DNA of 46,091 nucleotides from Granulicella sp. (GTDB lineage: Bacteria > Acidobacteriota > Terriglobia > Terriglobales > Acidobacteriaceae): assembly GCA_003132145.1 (NCBI GenBank), contig PKWU01000012.1, forward strand, positions 1 through 46,091, given 5' to 3'. How positions within the stretch are numbered: the first letter of the stretch is position 1; the number at the start of each line of letters is the position of its first letter. This document shows, piece after piece, positions 24,336 to 33,127 of this stretch. The notes under the pieces were generated by a model. The model worked only from the letters and a program-made list of their open reading frames with translations, did not search any database and was not told the origin of the DNA. A program made the position numbers and the translations under genes.

Positions 24336-25106
24336 TCACAGGTGAAAGAGGAAGAAGATTCCCAGGCAGGTCAGCGCCAGTCCATACCAGCGCTCGAGCT
24401 TTGCCGACCGGGTCTTGATCGCAAGACGCGCTCCCATCAGCGAGAATGGGATCGACCCCAGGGCTACCAGAGACATAACCAGCCATGAGATGTGGCCGAG
24501 GTAGGCGTGGACAACGGTACCTGGGATGGCGAGCGCGGCGGAGACCGCAAGGGAGCACGCGAAGGCCTTCTTCATGGGCTGCTTGAGGAAGACGGTATAG
24601 CAGGGAACGAGAAGAAACCCACCGGCGTTGGCCAGCAGTCCCGAGATCAATCCCACGCCAATCGCGACCGTAATGAGTCGCACCCGCCAGTAAGCCGGTC
24701 GCAGCCCCCGCGGGTTCTTTACGGCTTCCCTGGCAAGCGACCGGTCTTTGGGAAAGAAGAGAAATGAGACTCCAAAGGCGAGCACTAAAAGTCCTGTGAC
24801 GATGAGCAGAGGCTTGGCCCCGGCATAGGGTGACAGGAAGGAACCAGCCACAATTGCGGGAGTACCGATACCGATACTCCACCACACGATCTCCCAATCC
24901 AGGAGCCGGGAGCGCCAGTACTCCGCGGACGCAACCAAGGTGCTGGGTATGGCCGCGGGAAGCGGTGACGCAACCGCAACGAATCCGGGGAAGCCCAGCA
25001 GACTGAGCAACGGAGTAGCCACGGCGCTGCCTCCCTTGCCAAAGAGGCCGCCCAGAAAGCCAATCGCAACGCCCGTCAGAACAGCTCCCAGATGTTGCCA
25101 GATCAA
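24336..25106 (-). CDS. TSUP (TauE/SafE) family membrane exporter
   Basis: Encodes 256 residues from a TTG at 25106 with AGGGGG 5 bases upstream. It has seven to eight membrane helices in two homologous halves, each with a family signature: GFLGGLFGKGGSAVATPLLS near the N-terminus and GLISGLLANAGGFLLVPCYT in the middle. TSUP proteins export sulfite, sulfoacetate or related sulfur-containing anions. It lies 122 bases upstream of the TolC operon in the same direction, with the shared promoter element between, so it is likely a separate unit of the same sulfur/redox block. Confidence 0.88.
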   Translation of the reverse strand: MIWQHLGAVLTGVAIGFLGGLFGKGGSAVATPLLSLLGFPGFVAVASPLPAAIPSTLVASAEYWRSRLLDWEIVWWSIGIGTPAIVAGSFLSPYAGAKPLLIVTGLLVLAFGVSFLFFPKDRSLAREAVKNPRGLRPAYWRVRLITVAIGVGLISGLLANAGGFLLVPCYTVFLKQPMKKAFACSLAVSAALAIPGTVVHAYLGHISWLVMSLVALGSIPFSLMGARLAIKTRSAKLERWYGLALTCLGIFFLFHL

Positions 25107-25222
25107 TCAAACCCCCTATTAACTCTATGATCCGTGCCGTCAGTCAGAGGCATCTTGTAATTCCCGTTCGGGCAATGTTTCGCCTCCACACAAATCCTGA
25201 GCGAACCATCCGTCCGCCACGT

Positions 25223-25807
25223 TCAGCGACCAGACAAGAGCGATTGTAACTGCCTCTCAATCTTGCCCAGGTCCGCCTCCCCTTGAAACTCCGCTTGGAT
25301 CTCGCCGTGACGGTCAATTAGAAACGTCATCGGCAAGCCGAGAACTCCACCGTAGAGATCGCCTAACTTCACATCTCCCATGGCAACAGGGTAGTTCAAC
25401 TTCAGTTTGCTATAGAGGCTGCGCACAAGGGCTGGGTCGTCGTCCATGGAGATGCCGATGATCTGCAGGCCCTGTGGGCCATACTTCTTTTGCCATGCCA
25501 CGAAGCTCGGCATCTCAACCTCACAGGGGGCGCACCAGGTGGCCCAGAAGTCGAGCAATACCACCTTGCCACGATAGGCATTGAGGTCGAGCCTCTTGTG
25601 GTCGAGGTCCGTGCGAACAAACTCCGGCGCTCTCTTGTGAACGAGCGAGGTTGCCGCGTGGGCCGAGCGTGTCCCCCCTGCCGCAAGGCAAGCAGCCGCC
25701 AACAGAAGGGTCAACGCAAACCGGGGAAGTGCGAAGGGCTGCGCATACCACGCCTCCGGCCCAGGGGCAGCCTTCCGGGCGATGCGCTGACTAGTGACTG
25801 CGTTCAA
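25223..25807 (-). CDS. TlpA/ResA-like thioredoxin-fold protein
   Basis: Encodes 194 residues. The start is a TTG at 25807, as there is no good ATG before the signal sequence (ALTLLLAAACLAAGGTRSAHA). The mature part is a periplasmic thioredoxin fold of the TlpA/AhpC-TSA type, with active site WCAPC in LLDFWATWCAPCEVEMPSFV and the cis-Pro region GVLGLPMTFLIDRHGEI. It reduces disulfides outside the cytoplasm, for example in cytochrome maturation or repair of oxidised proteins. It overlaps the end of the rhodanese gene by 17 bases, so the two are coupled. Confidence 0.88.
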   Translation of the reverse strand: MNAVTSQRIARKAAPGPEAWYAQPFALPRFALTLLLAAACLAAGGTRSAHAATSLVHKRAPEFVRTDLDHKRLDLNAYRGKVVLLDFWATWCAPCEVEMPSFVAWQKKYGPQGLQIIGISMDDDPALVRSLYSKLKLNYPVAMGDVKLGDLYGGVLGLPMTFLIDRHGEIQAEFQGEADLGKIERQLQSLLSGR

Positions 25808-26294
25808 CCGGATAGCCCTCGGCGACCCAATCGGCGCCCAGATTGTTAGCTAGATAGAGGACCTTCACATTGCTGAAGCCCAAGTCGCGGAGTTGTTTGA
25901 ATGCAGGGCCAAGGTTGGGGCAGCGATTCCACGGACAACAGCCGCAGTAGAGAACGATGAACTTCTTCTTGGAGAGCGAGGCCACCGTGCTCTGCAGTTG
26001 TTGCAGTCCGGTGGGTTGCGAACCAGCGCCAGCATAGACGGAGCCGGTGATATGGGCCTCATCGAAGAGAAGATGCGAACCAACCTGGAGCAACAGCGGC
26101 TTTCCTGTTCCTGTAGCTTGCAGCATGTGAACCAGCTCTTCGGGCTGAATCAACTGAGCCTGGGGAATCGAGTCCGCGCTCCCCGGCCCTGTCAATGGGG
26201 TAAATTGCGCCGGGCATTGCGCGCAGACGAAGAGAAGAACCAGCGTTGCCAGTCCCACAGCCACGGACGGTCGTGAAACGAAGGTGAATTTCAT
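25791..26294 (-). CDS. Exported rhodanese-like protein
   Basis: Encodes 167 residues. ATG 26294 is chosen because GGAGG lies 7 bases upstream and a signal peptide follows (MKFTFVSRPSVAVGLATLVL to CPAQ); an open extension to 26489 has no support. The rhodanese fold shows HITGSVYAGAGSQ (the substrate-loop side) and the active-site loop in FIVLYCGCCPWNRCPNLGPA. That loop holds four Cys instead of the usual single one, a form seen in exported acidobacterial rhodanese-like proteins. It may transfer sulfane sulfur or bind metal in the periplasm, and precedes the TlpA-like gene in the same unit. Confidence 0.85.
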   Translation of the reverse strand: MKFTFVSRPSVAVGLATLVLLFVCAQCPAQFTPLTGPGSADSIPQAQLIQPEELVHMLQATGTGKPLLLQVGSHLLFDEAHITGSVYAGAGSQPTGLQQLQSTVASLSKKKFIVLYCGCCPWNRCPNLGPAFKQLRDLGFSNVKVLYLANNLGADWVAEGYPVERSH

Positions 26295-26571
26295 GAATAG
26301 CCTCCGCAGCCATCTTAGTCCAACGTGGACGCCAAACAGATGAAGCAGCAAATCCGACGTCCCTCGACACCATACTGAAACAGGCCCCTGGCAAATAGGA
26401 GCCTGCCTGCCTTCGCGATCGAAGCTGATCCCTGGTCGTAGGAGGCTGTTGACAGTGTCACAGTCCGAGAATGGTAATGCATACTTCAAGGAGATTGACT
26501 GTGGAGCGAGATCGGTGGATTATCAAACCACGGTCCAACGCAAGGCGCATGGTTTGGCGGGAGAGCGACAC

Positions 26572-26751
26572 ATGTCGACGAATCGGAACGAGAATAATCA
26601 GGATGAACAGAGTTCACCGTGGCTCGGATTTGCAAGGTTCCTGTTTATCGTGGTCGTGACCGTCCTGCTCTTCGTGCTTGTCAACAGCATGGTGCGTCAC
26701 CACTTTTTTAGCGGCGGCCAGATGAACCAGCACGACGTCACCGGACCATAG
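26572..26751 (+). CDS. Small single-pass membrane protein
   Basis: Encodes 59 residues from ATG 26572, with GGGAGAG 6 bases upstream; the longer frame from 26449 has no site. A polar N-terminus (MSTNRNENNQDEQSSPW) is followed by one membrane helix (FLFIVVVTVLLFVLVNSMV) and a short His-containing tail. I do not recognise the family. It is divergent from the rhodanese gene, and a hairpin follows its stop. Confidence 0.55.
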   Translation: MSTNRNENNQDEQSSPWLGFARFLFIVVVTVLLFVLVNSMVRHHFFSGGQMNQHDVTGP

Positions 26752-26764
26752 CGAGCTTGAGATC

Positions 26765-26791
26765 AACGGCGGAGCGATGGAGCACGCCGTT
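26765..26791 (+). terminator. Hairpin after the small membrane-protein gene
   Basis: AACGGCG (26765-26771) pairs with CGCCGTT (26785-26791) around a 13-nt loop, 13 bases after the stop codon. Only a short T-run follows, so it is a modest terminator candidate. Confidence 0.4.
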
Positions 26792-26945
26792 TTGGGTGTC
26801 ACTGTGAATCGGGCGGAAGCATCGTTGAATCAGCCAGTACGCAACCGGATGGTCTGCTCCTGCGTCTAAATGTCAGTGAGAGCGGAATGAGCTGCAATTG
26901 GGTGTTCGCTATCCCCATGGCCCAGCTCAGGGTATCCTGAAAACG

Positions 26946-27299
26946 ATGCACATTTCGGTTCATCCCGGACGCAAGACCGCTCTGTATCTGTTGGCGGCGC
27001 TGTTCTGCGTCCTGTTGGTGGCCTTTGCGGTTACATCGAAGGTCGCTGCGTACTATCCGCACACAGATGCAGCGCGTCCGATTGCAGCAGCCAAGGTGTG
27101 GCAGCAGCAGAATGCAGATGTGACGCATGCGCCGCCTGTGCAAGCGGCTCCCGCGTTTCTTCTCTTCGTCCTCGTCCTGGTTGCTGCGGCGGAGATCGCA
27201 CGCTCCTATGCGTGGACGCAGACTGCCGCTGCGTTTACCCCCGCCACGCAACTCTGCTTTCGCAGAGCGCACTCTATTCGTCCTCCTCCACGCATCTAG
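26946..27299 (+). CDS. Hypothetical membrane protein upstream of the second RND operon
   Basis: Encodes 117 residues from ATG 26946. There are two hydrophobic segments (TALYLLAALFCVLLVAFAV and APAFLLFVLVLVAAAEIARS) with a periplasmic loop of about 45 residues between, and a basic C-terminus. No family is recognised. The start is uncertain because the ribosome site is weak (an in-frame codon at 26898 also exists). It is followed 84 bases later by the adaptor gene and may be cotranscribed. Confidence 0.5.
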   Translation: MHISVHPGRKTALYLLAALFCVLLVAFAVTSKVAAYYPHTDAARPIAAAKVWQQQNADVTHAPPVQAAPAFLLFVLVLVAAAEIARSYAWTQTAAAFTPATQLCFRRAHSIRPPPRI

Positions 27300-27383
27300 A
27301 TAAAGACCCTGGCATTTTTTGTGCCGGTCTGTGCCCCGCTTTCGCAGCGGTGCTGCTGTGTCTCTAGCCTAAGCGAGCCCACC

Positions 27384-28634
27384 ATGAAACCTGTTGCCTC
27401 CGTCCGGCGTGCTGACCTCGGACGACTCTCTCTGCTCTGTTGCACTCTGACCGCCCTGTGCGGATGCAACCATGCCGCCCGGCAATCCGCCGTGACGATC
27501 AATCCGATTGCTCCGGTGGTTTCCGCATCGCGCGCGACGCTTGCCAACACACTCACCGTCGCTGGCGAGTTTCTTCCCTACCAGAAGGTCGAGCTGCATG
27601 CCAAGGTTGCGGGTTACATCCGCAGCATCCACGTCGACATTGGCGACAAGGTGAAGCAGGGCGAGGTGCTGGCCGTGCTCGACGTACCCGAGCTACAGGC
27701 GCAGGTGCAGGGCGCGCAGGCAGGTGTGCGCCAGACGCGGGCAGAGATTCTGAGTTCCACCAGTGACGTTGCACGCGCCAAGGCGAACTACGTTGCATTG
27801 CACGCCGCGGCGGAGCGGCTACAGCAGGCCTCCGACGCGCGCCCAGGATTGATTGCACAGCAGGAGCTGGACGATGCGCGGGCAAAGGACCAGGCGGCGG
27901 CGGCGCAGGTGGATGCGGCGAACTCGACGCTGAACGCGATGCAGCAGCAGCTCGGCGTCTCGCAGGCACAGCGGCAGCAAATGTCGACGATGGAGGACTA
28001 CTCGCGCATCGTCGCTCCATTCACCGGCATTGTGACGTGGCGCTACGCCGATACTGGCGCGCTGATTCAGGCAGGCACGTCGAACGCAGGCTCGGCCCCG
28101 GTGGTCAAGATAGCCGAGGTTAGTACGCTGCGTCTTCGGCTTCCCGTGCCGGAGGCGGTTGCACCTTATGTGCACGATGGCGATACTGCATCGATTCGCA
28201 TTGATGCGCTTGGCCGCACGATCACAGGCAAGGTCACGCGCAGCACCGGCGCGCTGGATGCCTCTACCCGTTCGATGCAAGTAGAGGTGGACGTGCCCAA
28301 TGCAGACGGCTCGCTCACGCCGGGGATGTATGCGCAGGTGACGCTGAACGTGAAACGCGCGGGCGATGCGCTGGTTGTGCCGATCCAGGCGGTAGACACC
28401 AGTGGGCCGCAGCCGATTCTGCTTGTGGTCAACGCACAGAGCCGCGTGGAGAGGCGCGCGGTGCAGACCGGGATTGCGACGGCCAACCGCATCGAGGTCC
28501 TGAGCGGGCTGCGTGAGGGCGAGCAGGTGATCGTCGCCAACCAGGCGAGCTTTCAACCGGGTGAGCTGGTGACGGCAAAGCAGAGCGCGATGACTGTGGC
28601 GGGCGCGGCTGGCGATGCGTCGGAGGGCCAATAA
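27384..28634 (+). CDS. RND periplasmic adaptor lipoprotein, second system
   Basis: Encodes 416 residues from ATG 27384 (an upstream in-frame codon at 27321 is rejected as it precedes the lipoprotein signal). A lipobox in LTALCGC is followed by the first lipoyl half (AKVAGYIRSIHVDIGDKVKQ), a long Ala/Gln-rich hairpin (residues about 110-215), the second half (IVAPFTGIVTWRYADTGALI) and the beta-barrel and membrane-proximal domains (GDALVVPIQAV, GLREGEQVIV). Its stop shares one base with the permease start. It links the permease to the TolC channel. Confidence 0.92.
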   Translation: MKPVASVRRADLGRLSLLCCTLTALCGCNHAARQSAVTINPIAPVVSASRATLANTLTVAGEFLPYQKVELHAKVAGYIRSIHVDIGDKVKQGEVLAVLDVPELQAQVQGAQAGVRQTRAEILSSTSDVARAKANYVALHAAAERLQQASDARPGLIAQQELDDARAKDQAAAAQVDAANSTLNAMQQQLGVSQAQRQQMSTMEDYSRIVAPFTGIVTWRYADTGALIQAGTSNAGSAPVVKIAEVSTLRLRLPVPEAVAPYVHDGDTASIRIDALGRTITGKVTRSTGALDASTRSMQVEVDVPNADGSLTPGMYAQVTLNVKRAGDALVVPIQAVDTSGPQPILLVVNAQSRVERRAVQTGIATANRIEVLSGLREGEQVIVANQASFQPGELVTAKQSAMTVAGAAGDASEGQ

Positions 28635-31600
28635 TGTCAGGCTTCGCCATTCGCAATCCGTTCTTCATCCTGATGATCTGCCTTGCGATTGCCGTGGTTG
28701 GCGTGACCACGGTGGCCCGCATGCCGGTCGATCTATTTCCCGACATCAATATCCCCGTCGTTGTTGTGTCCACGTTCTACAACGGCATGCCGCCCGAGCA
28801 GATCGAGTCGAACATCACCAATCCATTCGAGCGCTTCTTCACGCTGGGCAGCGGCATCGATCACATTGAGTCGCGCTCGCTGACCGGTGTGAGCCTGATC
28901 CGCATCTACTTTCAGCCAGGCACGAACGCGGACGCCGCAGTCACCAGCATCTCGAACCTTGCGATGGCGCAACTGCGCCGCCTGCCTCCGGGAACGCTGC
29001 CGCCAGTGGTGCTGAAGTTCGACGCATCGAGCCTCCCCGTCTGCCTGATTACGCTGAAGGGCGAGGGGTTGGACGAGACACAGTTGCATGACCTTGCGCA
29101 GTTCAATGTGCGCAACCAGATTGCCAGTGTGCCCGGCGCCTCGGTGCCGCAGCCGTTCGGCGGAAAGTACCGGCAGATCCAGATCTACGTCGACCCGATC
29201 AAGCTGGAGGCGCACCAACTGAGCCCGATGGATGTGGTGCGTTCAGTGAACCAGGCGAATCAGATTCTGCCGGCGGGCGATGTGCGCATCGGCCCGCGCG
29301 ACTTCAACATCTACACCAACTCACAGATGCCCACCACCGAGGAGATCGACCGCATGCCGCTGCGCGATGTGGGCAACGGACAGCTACTGGTCTCCGACAT
29401 CGGCGTGGCCAGGGACGCGGCGGCCATCCAGACCAACATCGTGCGTGTCGACGGCCAGCACTCGGTCTATCTACCAATCCTGAAGCAGGGCGGAGGAAGT
29501 AATACCATCGCGGTCGTCAACGGCATTCGTGATGCGATCAGCCATCTAGTCGATATTCCCAAGAGCCTCGTTACGCGCGTGGTCTTCGACCAGTCCGTCT
29601 TTGTGAAGACGGCGATCCGCAACCTGGGCAATGAGGGTGGCATCGGCCTTGTACTGACGGCGGCGATGATTCTGATATTTCTCGGCAGTATGCGCGCAAC
29701 CGTCGCCGTGATGCTGTCGATCCCGCTCTCCGCGCTGGCGGCGTTTCTGGTGTTGAACCTGATGGGGGCAAGCATCAACTCGATGGTGCTGGGCGGTCTC
29801 GCGCTTGCGTTCTCGCGCCTGATCGACAACTCGGTGGTTGTGCTGGAGAACATCTTTCGCCACCTGGAGATGGGAAAATCGCCCGAGGCTGCGTCGGAGA
29901 TTGGAGGGCGCGAGGTGGCGCTACCAGTACTGGCGGCAACCTTTACTACAGCCATCGTCTTCTTCCCAGTCGTCTTTCTTTACGGGGTCAGTCGCTTTCT
30001 GTTCACCGCGCTTGCACTCTCGGTGGTGCTATCGCTCTTTGCGTCCTACGCGGTTGCAATGACGGTGGTCCCGCTCTTCTGCGCGCGCTTCATCCACAAT
30101 CCGCACTTGAAGGAGCACACCGAAGGCGGCCATCACGGCGGCACAAGCTACTTTCAGCGTTTCGTGCGCTGGTTCAATCAACACTATAGCCGGACGCTGA
30201 TGCGTTACGACATCGCCGTGGCGAAGAGCCTTCTGCGGCCGGGAGCCACGGTGCTAGGCGTGCTTGGAGTCTTTCTTTTCAGCCTGGCTCTCTTCCCGTT
30301 CATGGGTCTTTCGTTCTTTCCGCGCACCGATCCCGGCCAGTTCGTCATCAACGTCAAGGCGCCGAGCGGAACACGGCTGGAGCTTACCGACAAGTACATT
30401 GCGCGCGTGGAAGAGGACATCCGCTCCGTGGTGCCGCCCGAAGATTTGGGCATGATCGTCTCCAACATCGGCATTACGCCGGACTTCTCCGCCATCTACA
30501 CCAGCAACTCTGGCCAGCACACGGCCTTCGTGCAGGTTAGCCTGAAGGAGGGCCACCGCAAGAGCAGCTTCGCGTACATGAACCTGGTGCGCGCCAAGCT
30601 GCGCGACGATCTGCCGGAGCTATCCACCTACTTCCAGACCGGAGGGCTGGTGGACGCAGTGGTGAACCTCGGCTTGCCCGCGCCCATCGACATACAGGTG
30701 AGTGGCAACGATATGCAGGAGGCGTATGCCACCGCAAGCAGCCTCGCCGACAACATCCGCAAGGTGAAGGGCGTGAGCGATGTGCTGATCCCGCAGGACA
30801 TCGACTACCCCGGCATCCAACTCAACGTGGACCGCGAGATGGCAGGCAAGCTCGGCCTCAGCTCCAGCGAGATCGTCGACAACGTCATCACCTCGCTGAC
30901 ATCCAATGCCATGATCGCGCCAAGCTACTGGGTAGACCCGAAGAGCGGCAACAATTATTTTCTGACCGTGCAGTTCCCGGATACGCAGGTGCAGTCGATG
31001 ACCGACTTCGCGCAGATCCCGGTGCGCGCCAGCGGGGCCGAGACAACCAACCTCGGCGCGGTCACCGACATGAAACTCATCAACACACCGACGGAGGTGG
31101 ACCACTACCAACTGCGCCGCGTGATTGACATCTACGTTGCGCCCGCCGGGCAGGACCTCGGCGGGCTGGCCACGCGCGTGGACCGTGTCATCGCGCAGCA
31201 GAAGATTCCGGAGGACCTGCAAGTTACGATGCGCGGCTCTGTGGAAGGAATGCGGCGCTCGTTCTCCAGCTTCGGCATTGGTCTCCTTCTCTCGGTGATT
31301 CTGGTGTATCTGATTCTGATGGCGCAGTTCGCCTCGTTCATCGACCCGCTGGTGATTCTGCTCGCTATTCCGCCGGGAATCACCGGAGTCATTCTCTTTC
31401 TTCTGGTCACCGGCACAACCCTGAACGTGATGTCGCTGATGGGGGTGGTGATGATGACCGGCATCGTGGTCTCCAACTCGATTTTGATCGTGGAGTTCAC
31501 GCGCAAGTTGCGCGACGAGGGCATGGCGATCGGCGATGCCGTGGCTATGGCCTGCCGAGTGCGCCTGCGACCGGTGCTGATGACCTCGCTGGCCACCATC

Positions 31601-31807
31601 CTCGGCATGGTGCCGATGGCGCTTGCACTGGAGGCGGGTAGCGAGCAGTACGCGCCGCTGGCCCGCGCCATCATCGGTGGCCTGACGGTCTCAGTGGTGA
31701 TCACGGTCTTCGTGGTGCCCGCGGCGTATCTTCTGGTCCATCGCAAGGAAGAGACACAGAGGCCGCCGCACGGGCAAGGCATCGCAATCGCTGGAGAGGA
31801 AAGCTAG
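28634..31807 (+). CDS. RND efflux permease, second system, with altered proton-relay residues
   Basis: Encodes 1057 residues with the full RND layout: TM1 (FFILMICLAIAVVGVTTVAR), the porter motif GMPPEQIESNITNPFERFF, TM4 region and TM10 region. In TM4 the canonical VDD reads IDN (Asp398-Asn399, in RLIDNSVVVLENIF), and in TM10 the Lys of AcrB is replaced by Ser947 (VVSNSILIVEF). The proton relay is therefore changed at two of its three classic positions, although the surrounding helices are intact. It may use another coupling route or transport a different class of substrate. It lies between adaptor and TolC genes with almost no spacing. Confidence 0.92.
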   Translation: MSGFAIRNPFFILMICLAIAVVGVTTVARMPVDLFPDINIPVVVVSTFYNGMPPEQIESNITNPFERFFTLGSGIDHIESRSLTGVSLIRIYFQPGTNADAAVTSISNLAMAQLRRLPPGTLPPVVLKFDASSLPVCLITLKGEGLDETQLHDLAQFNVRNQIASVPGASVPQPFGGKYRQIQIYVDPIKLEAHQLSPMDVVRSVNQANQILPAGDVRIGPRDFNIYTNSQMPTTEEIDRMPLRDVGNGQLLVSDIGVARDAAAIQTNIVRVDGQHSVYLPILKQGGGSNTIAVVNGIRDAISHLVDIPKSLVTRVVFDQSVFVKTAIRNLGNEGGIGLVLTAAMILIFLGSMRATVAVMLSIPLSALAAFLVLNLMGASINSMVLGGLALAFSRLIDNSVVVLENIFRHLEMGKSPEAASEIGGREVALPVLAATFTTAIVFFPVVFLYGVSRFLFTALALSVVLSLFASYAVAMTVVPLFCARFIHNPHLKEHTEGGHHGGTSYFQRFVRWFNQHYSRTLMRYDIAVAKSLLRPGATVLGVLGVFLFSLALFPFMGLSFFPRTDPGQFVINVKAPSGTRLELTDKYIARVEEDIRSVVPPEDLGMIVSNIGITPDFSAIYTSNSGQHTAFVQVSLKEGHRKSSFAYMNLVRAKLRDDLPELSTYFQTGGLVDAVVNLGLPAPIDIQVSGNDMQEAYATASSLADNIRKVKGVSDVLIPQDIDYPGIQLNVDREMAGKLGLSSSEIVDNVITSLTSNAMIAPSYWVDPKSGNNYFLTVQFPDTQVQSMTDFAQIPVRASGAETTNLGAVTDMKLINTPTEVDHYQLRRVIDIYVAPAGQDLGGLATRVDRVIAQQKIPEDLQVTMRGSVEGMRRSFSSFGIGLLLSVILVYLILMAQFASFIDPLVILLAIPPGITGVILFLLVTGTTLNVMSLMGVVMMTGIVVSNSILIVEFTRKLRDEGMAIGDAVAMACRVRLRPVLMTSLATILGMVPMALALEAGSEQYAPLARAIIGGLTVSVVITVFVVPAAYLLVHRKEETQRPPHGQGIAIAGEES

Positions 31808-33127
31808 ATGAGAACAACACTCGCTCTGATCGCCCTGGCAACTGTTGCAGGCGCGGCCGTAGTTGGCAGATGCCAGACCGCACCAGCTCCTGCGCCTACG
31901 CCGGCGCCGGTGACGCTGACCTTGGCGCAGGCCGAAAAGATTGCGGTGCGGCAGAACCCGCATGTGCAGATCGCGCGGCTGATCGCGCTGGCCGAAGGAC
32001 AGGTGCGGCGCGAGGCGAGAGCGGCCAACCTGCCCACGCTGACGGGCAATCTGACCGCGGTCGATACGCACGAAGGAGATCGCATCACGGCTGGCGCGCT
32101 CAATAATCCCAGCGTCTACCAGCGCGCGGCCGGCGGAGTTGAGCTCTCGCAACTGATGACCGACTTTGGCCGCACCCACGCACTGGTGAGCAGCGCAGAC
32201 CTCAGCGCGCGGGCCGCAGCGAGCAACGAGATCGCGTCGCGCGAGGATATTCTCCTCGCCGTCGATGAGGCGTTCTATCACGCGCTGGCTAGCCAGGCCA
32301 TCCTGCTTGTCGCCCAGCAGACGGTGACGACGCGGCAGGAAACCGCAGACCAGATCCGCGCACTGACAGAGGCAAAGCTGCGCTCTGAGCTGGACTTGAG
32401 CTTCGCCAACGTCAATCTGCAACAGGCAAAGCTGCTGCTGCTGAATGCGACCAATGACAACCAGGAGTCGCAGGCTGCGCTGAACGCCGTACTCGGCGAG
32501 GAGATGCCCGCAGTCTATACGCTGGTCGATGAGACGCCTGCCGCGCCAGCGCCAGCGCCGGAGGATGCGGCGCCGCTGCTCCAGCTTGCCTTCCAGTCCC
32601 GGCCTGACTTGGTCTCGCTCAATCTGCAAGCAAGCGCGGCAAAGGAGTTCAGCCAGGCCGAGCATGATCTCGTGCGGCCCACAATCTCAGCGCTCGGCGT
32701 GGCCGGAGATGCACCGGTGCGCGCCGACCAGATTACGATACCCTGGTACGGAGCCGCCGGAGTGAACGTGAGCATTCCCATCTTCAACGGCTTTCTCTTC
32801 TCGGCGCGTGCGAATGAAGCGAAGCTGCGCGCTCAGGCCGCCGACCAGAGCGTGCAGCAGCTTCGCCAGACGATCGCGCGCGATGTCACCGATACGTTGC
32901 TGGAGGCTCAGTCCGGATTCCAGCGCATCGATGTGAGCCGCCAGTTGCTGGAGCAGGCGAACTCGGCATTCGACCTCGCCCAGACGCGCTACAAGCTTGG
33001 GCTCTCGTCCATTGTGGAGCTGAGCCAGGCACAGCTCGCGCAGACGCAGGCACAGATTGCATACGCCAGCGCACGCTACGCCTACCAGCAGACGCTTGCT
33101 GCGCTGCGCTTCCAGACGGGACAGTAG
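31808..33127 (+). CDS. TolC-family outer-membrane channel, second system
   Basis: Encodes 439 residues. ATG 31808 immediately follows the permease stop, with GAGAGGAAAG upstream. A signal peptide (MRTTLALIALATVAGAAVVG) and a short Pro/Ala linker lead to two OEP repeats with long coiled coils: VTLTLAQAEKIAVRQNPHVQ at the start and RYKLGLSSIVELSQAQLAQT near the end. It is the last gene of this operon and completes the tripartite pump. Confidence 0.92.
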   Translation: MRTTLALIALATVAGAAVVGRCQTAPAPAPTPAPVTLTLAQAEKIAVRQNPHVQIARLIALAEGQVRREARAANLPTLTGNLTAVDTHEGDRITAGALNNPSVYQRAAGGVELSQLMTDFGRTHALVSSADLSARAAASNEIASREDILLAVDEAFYHALASQAILLVAQQTVTTRQETADQIRALTEAKLRSELDLSFANVNLQQAKLLLLNATNDNQESQAALNAVLGEEMPAVYTLVDETPAAPAPAPEDAAPLLQLAFQSRPDLVSLNLQASAAKEFSQAEHDLVRPTISALGVAGDAPVRADQITIPWYGAAGVNVSIPIFNGFLFSARANEAKLRAQAADQSVQQLRQTIARDVTDTLLEAQSGFQRIDVSRQLLEQANSAFDLAQTRYKLGLSSIVELSQAQLAQTQAQIAYASARYAYQQTLAALRFQTGQ

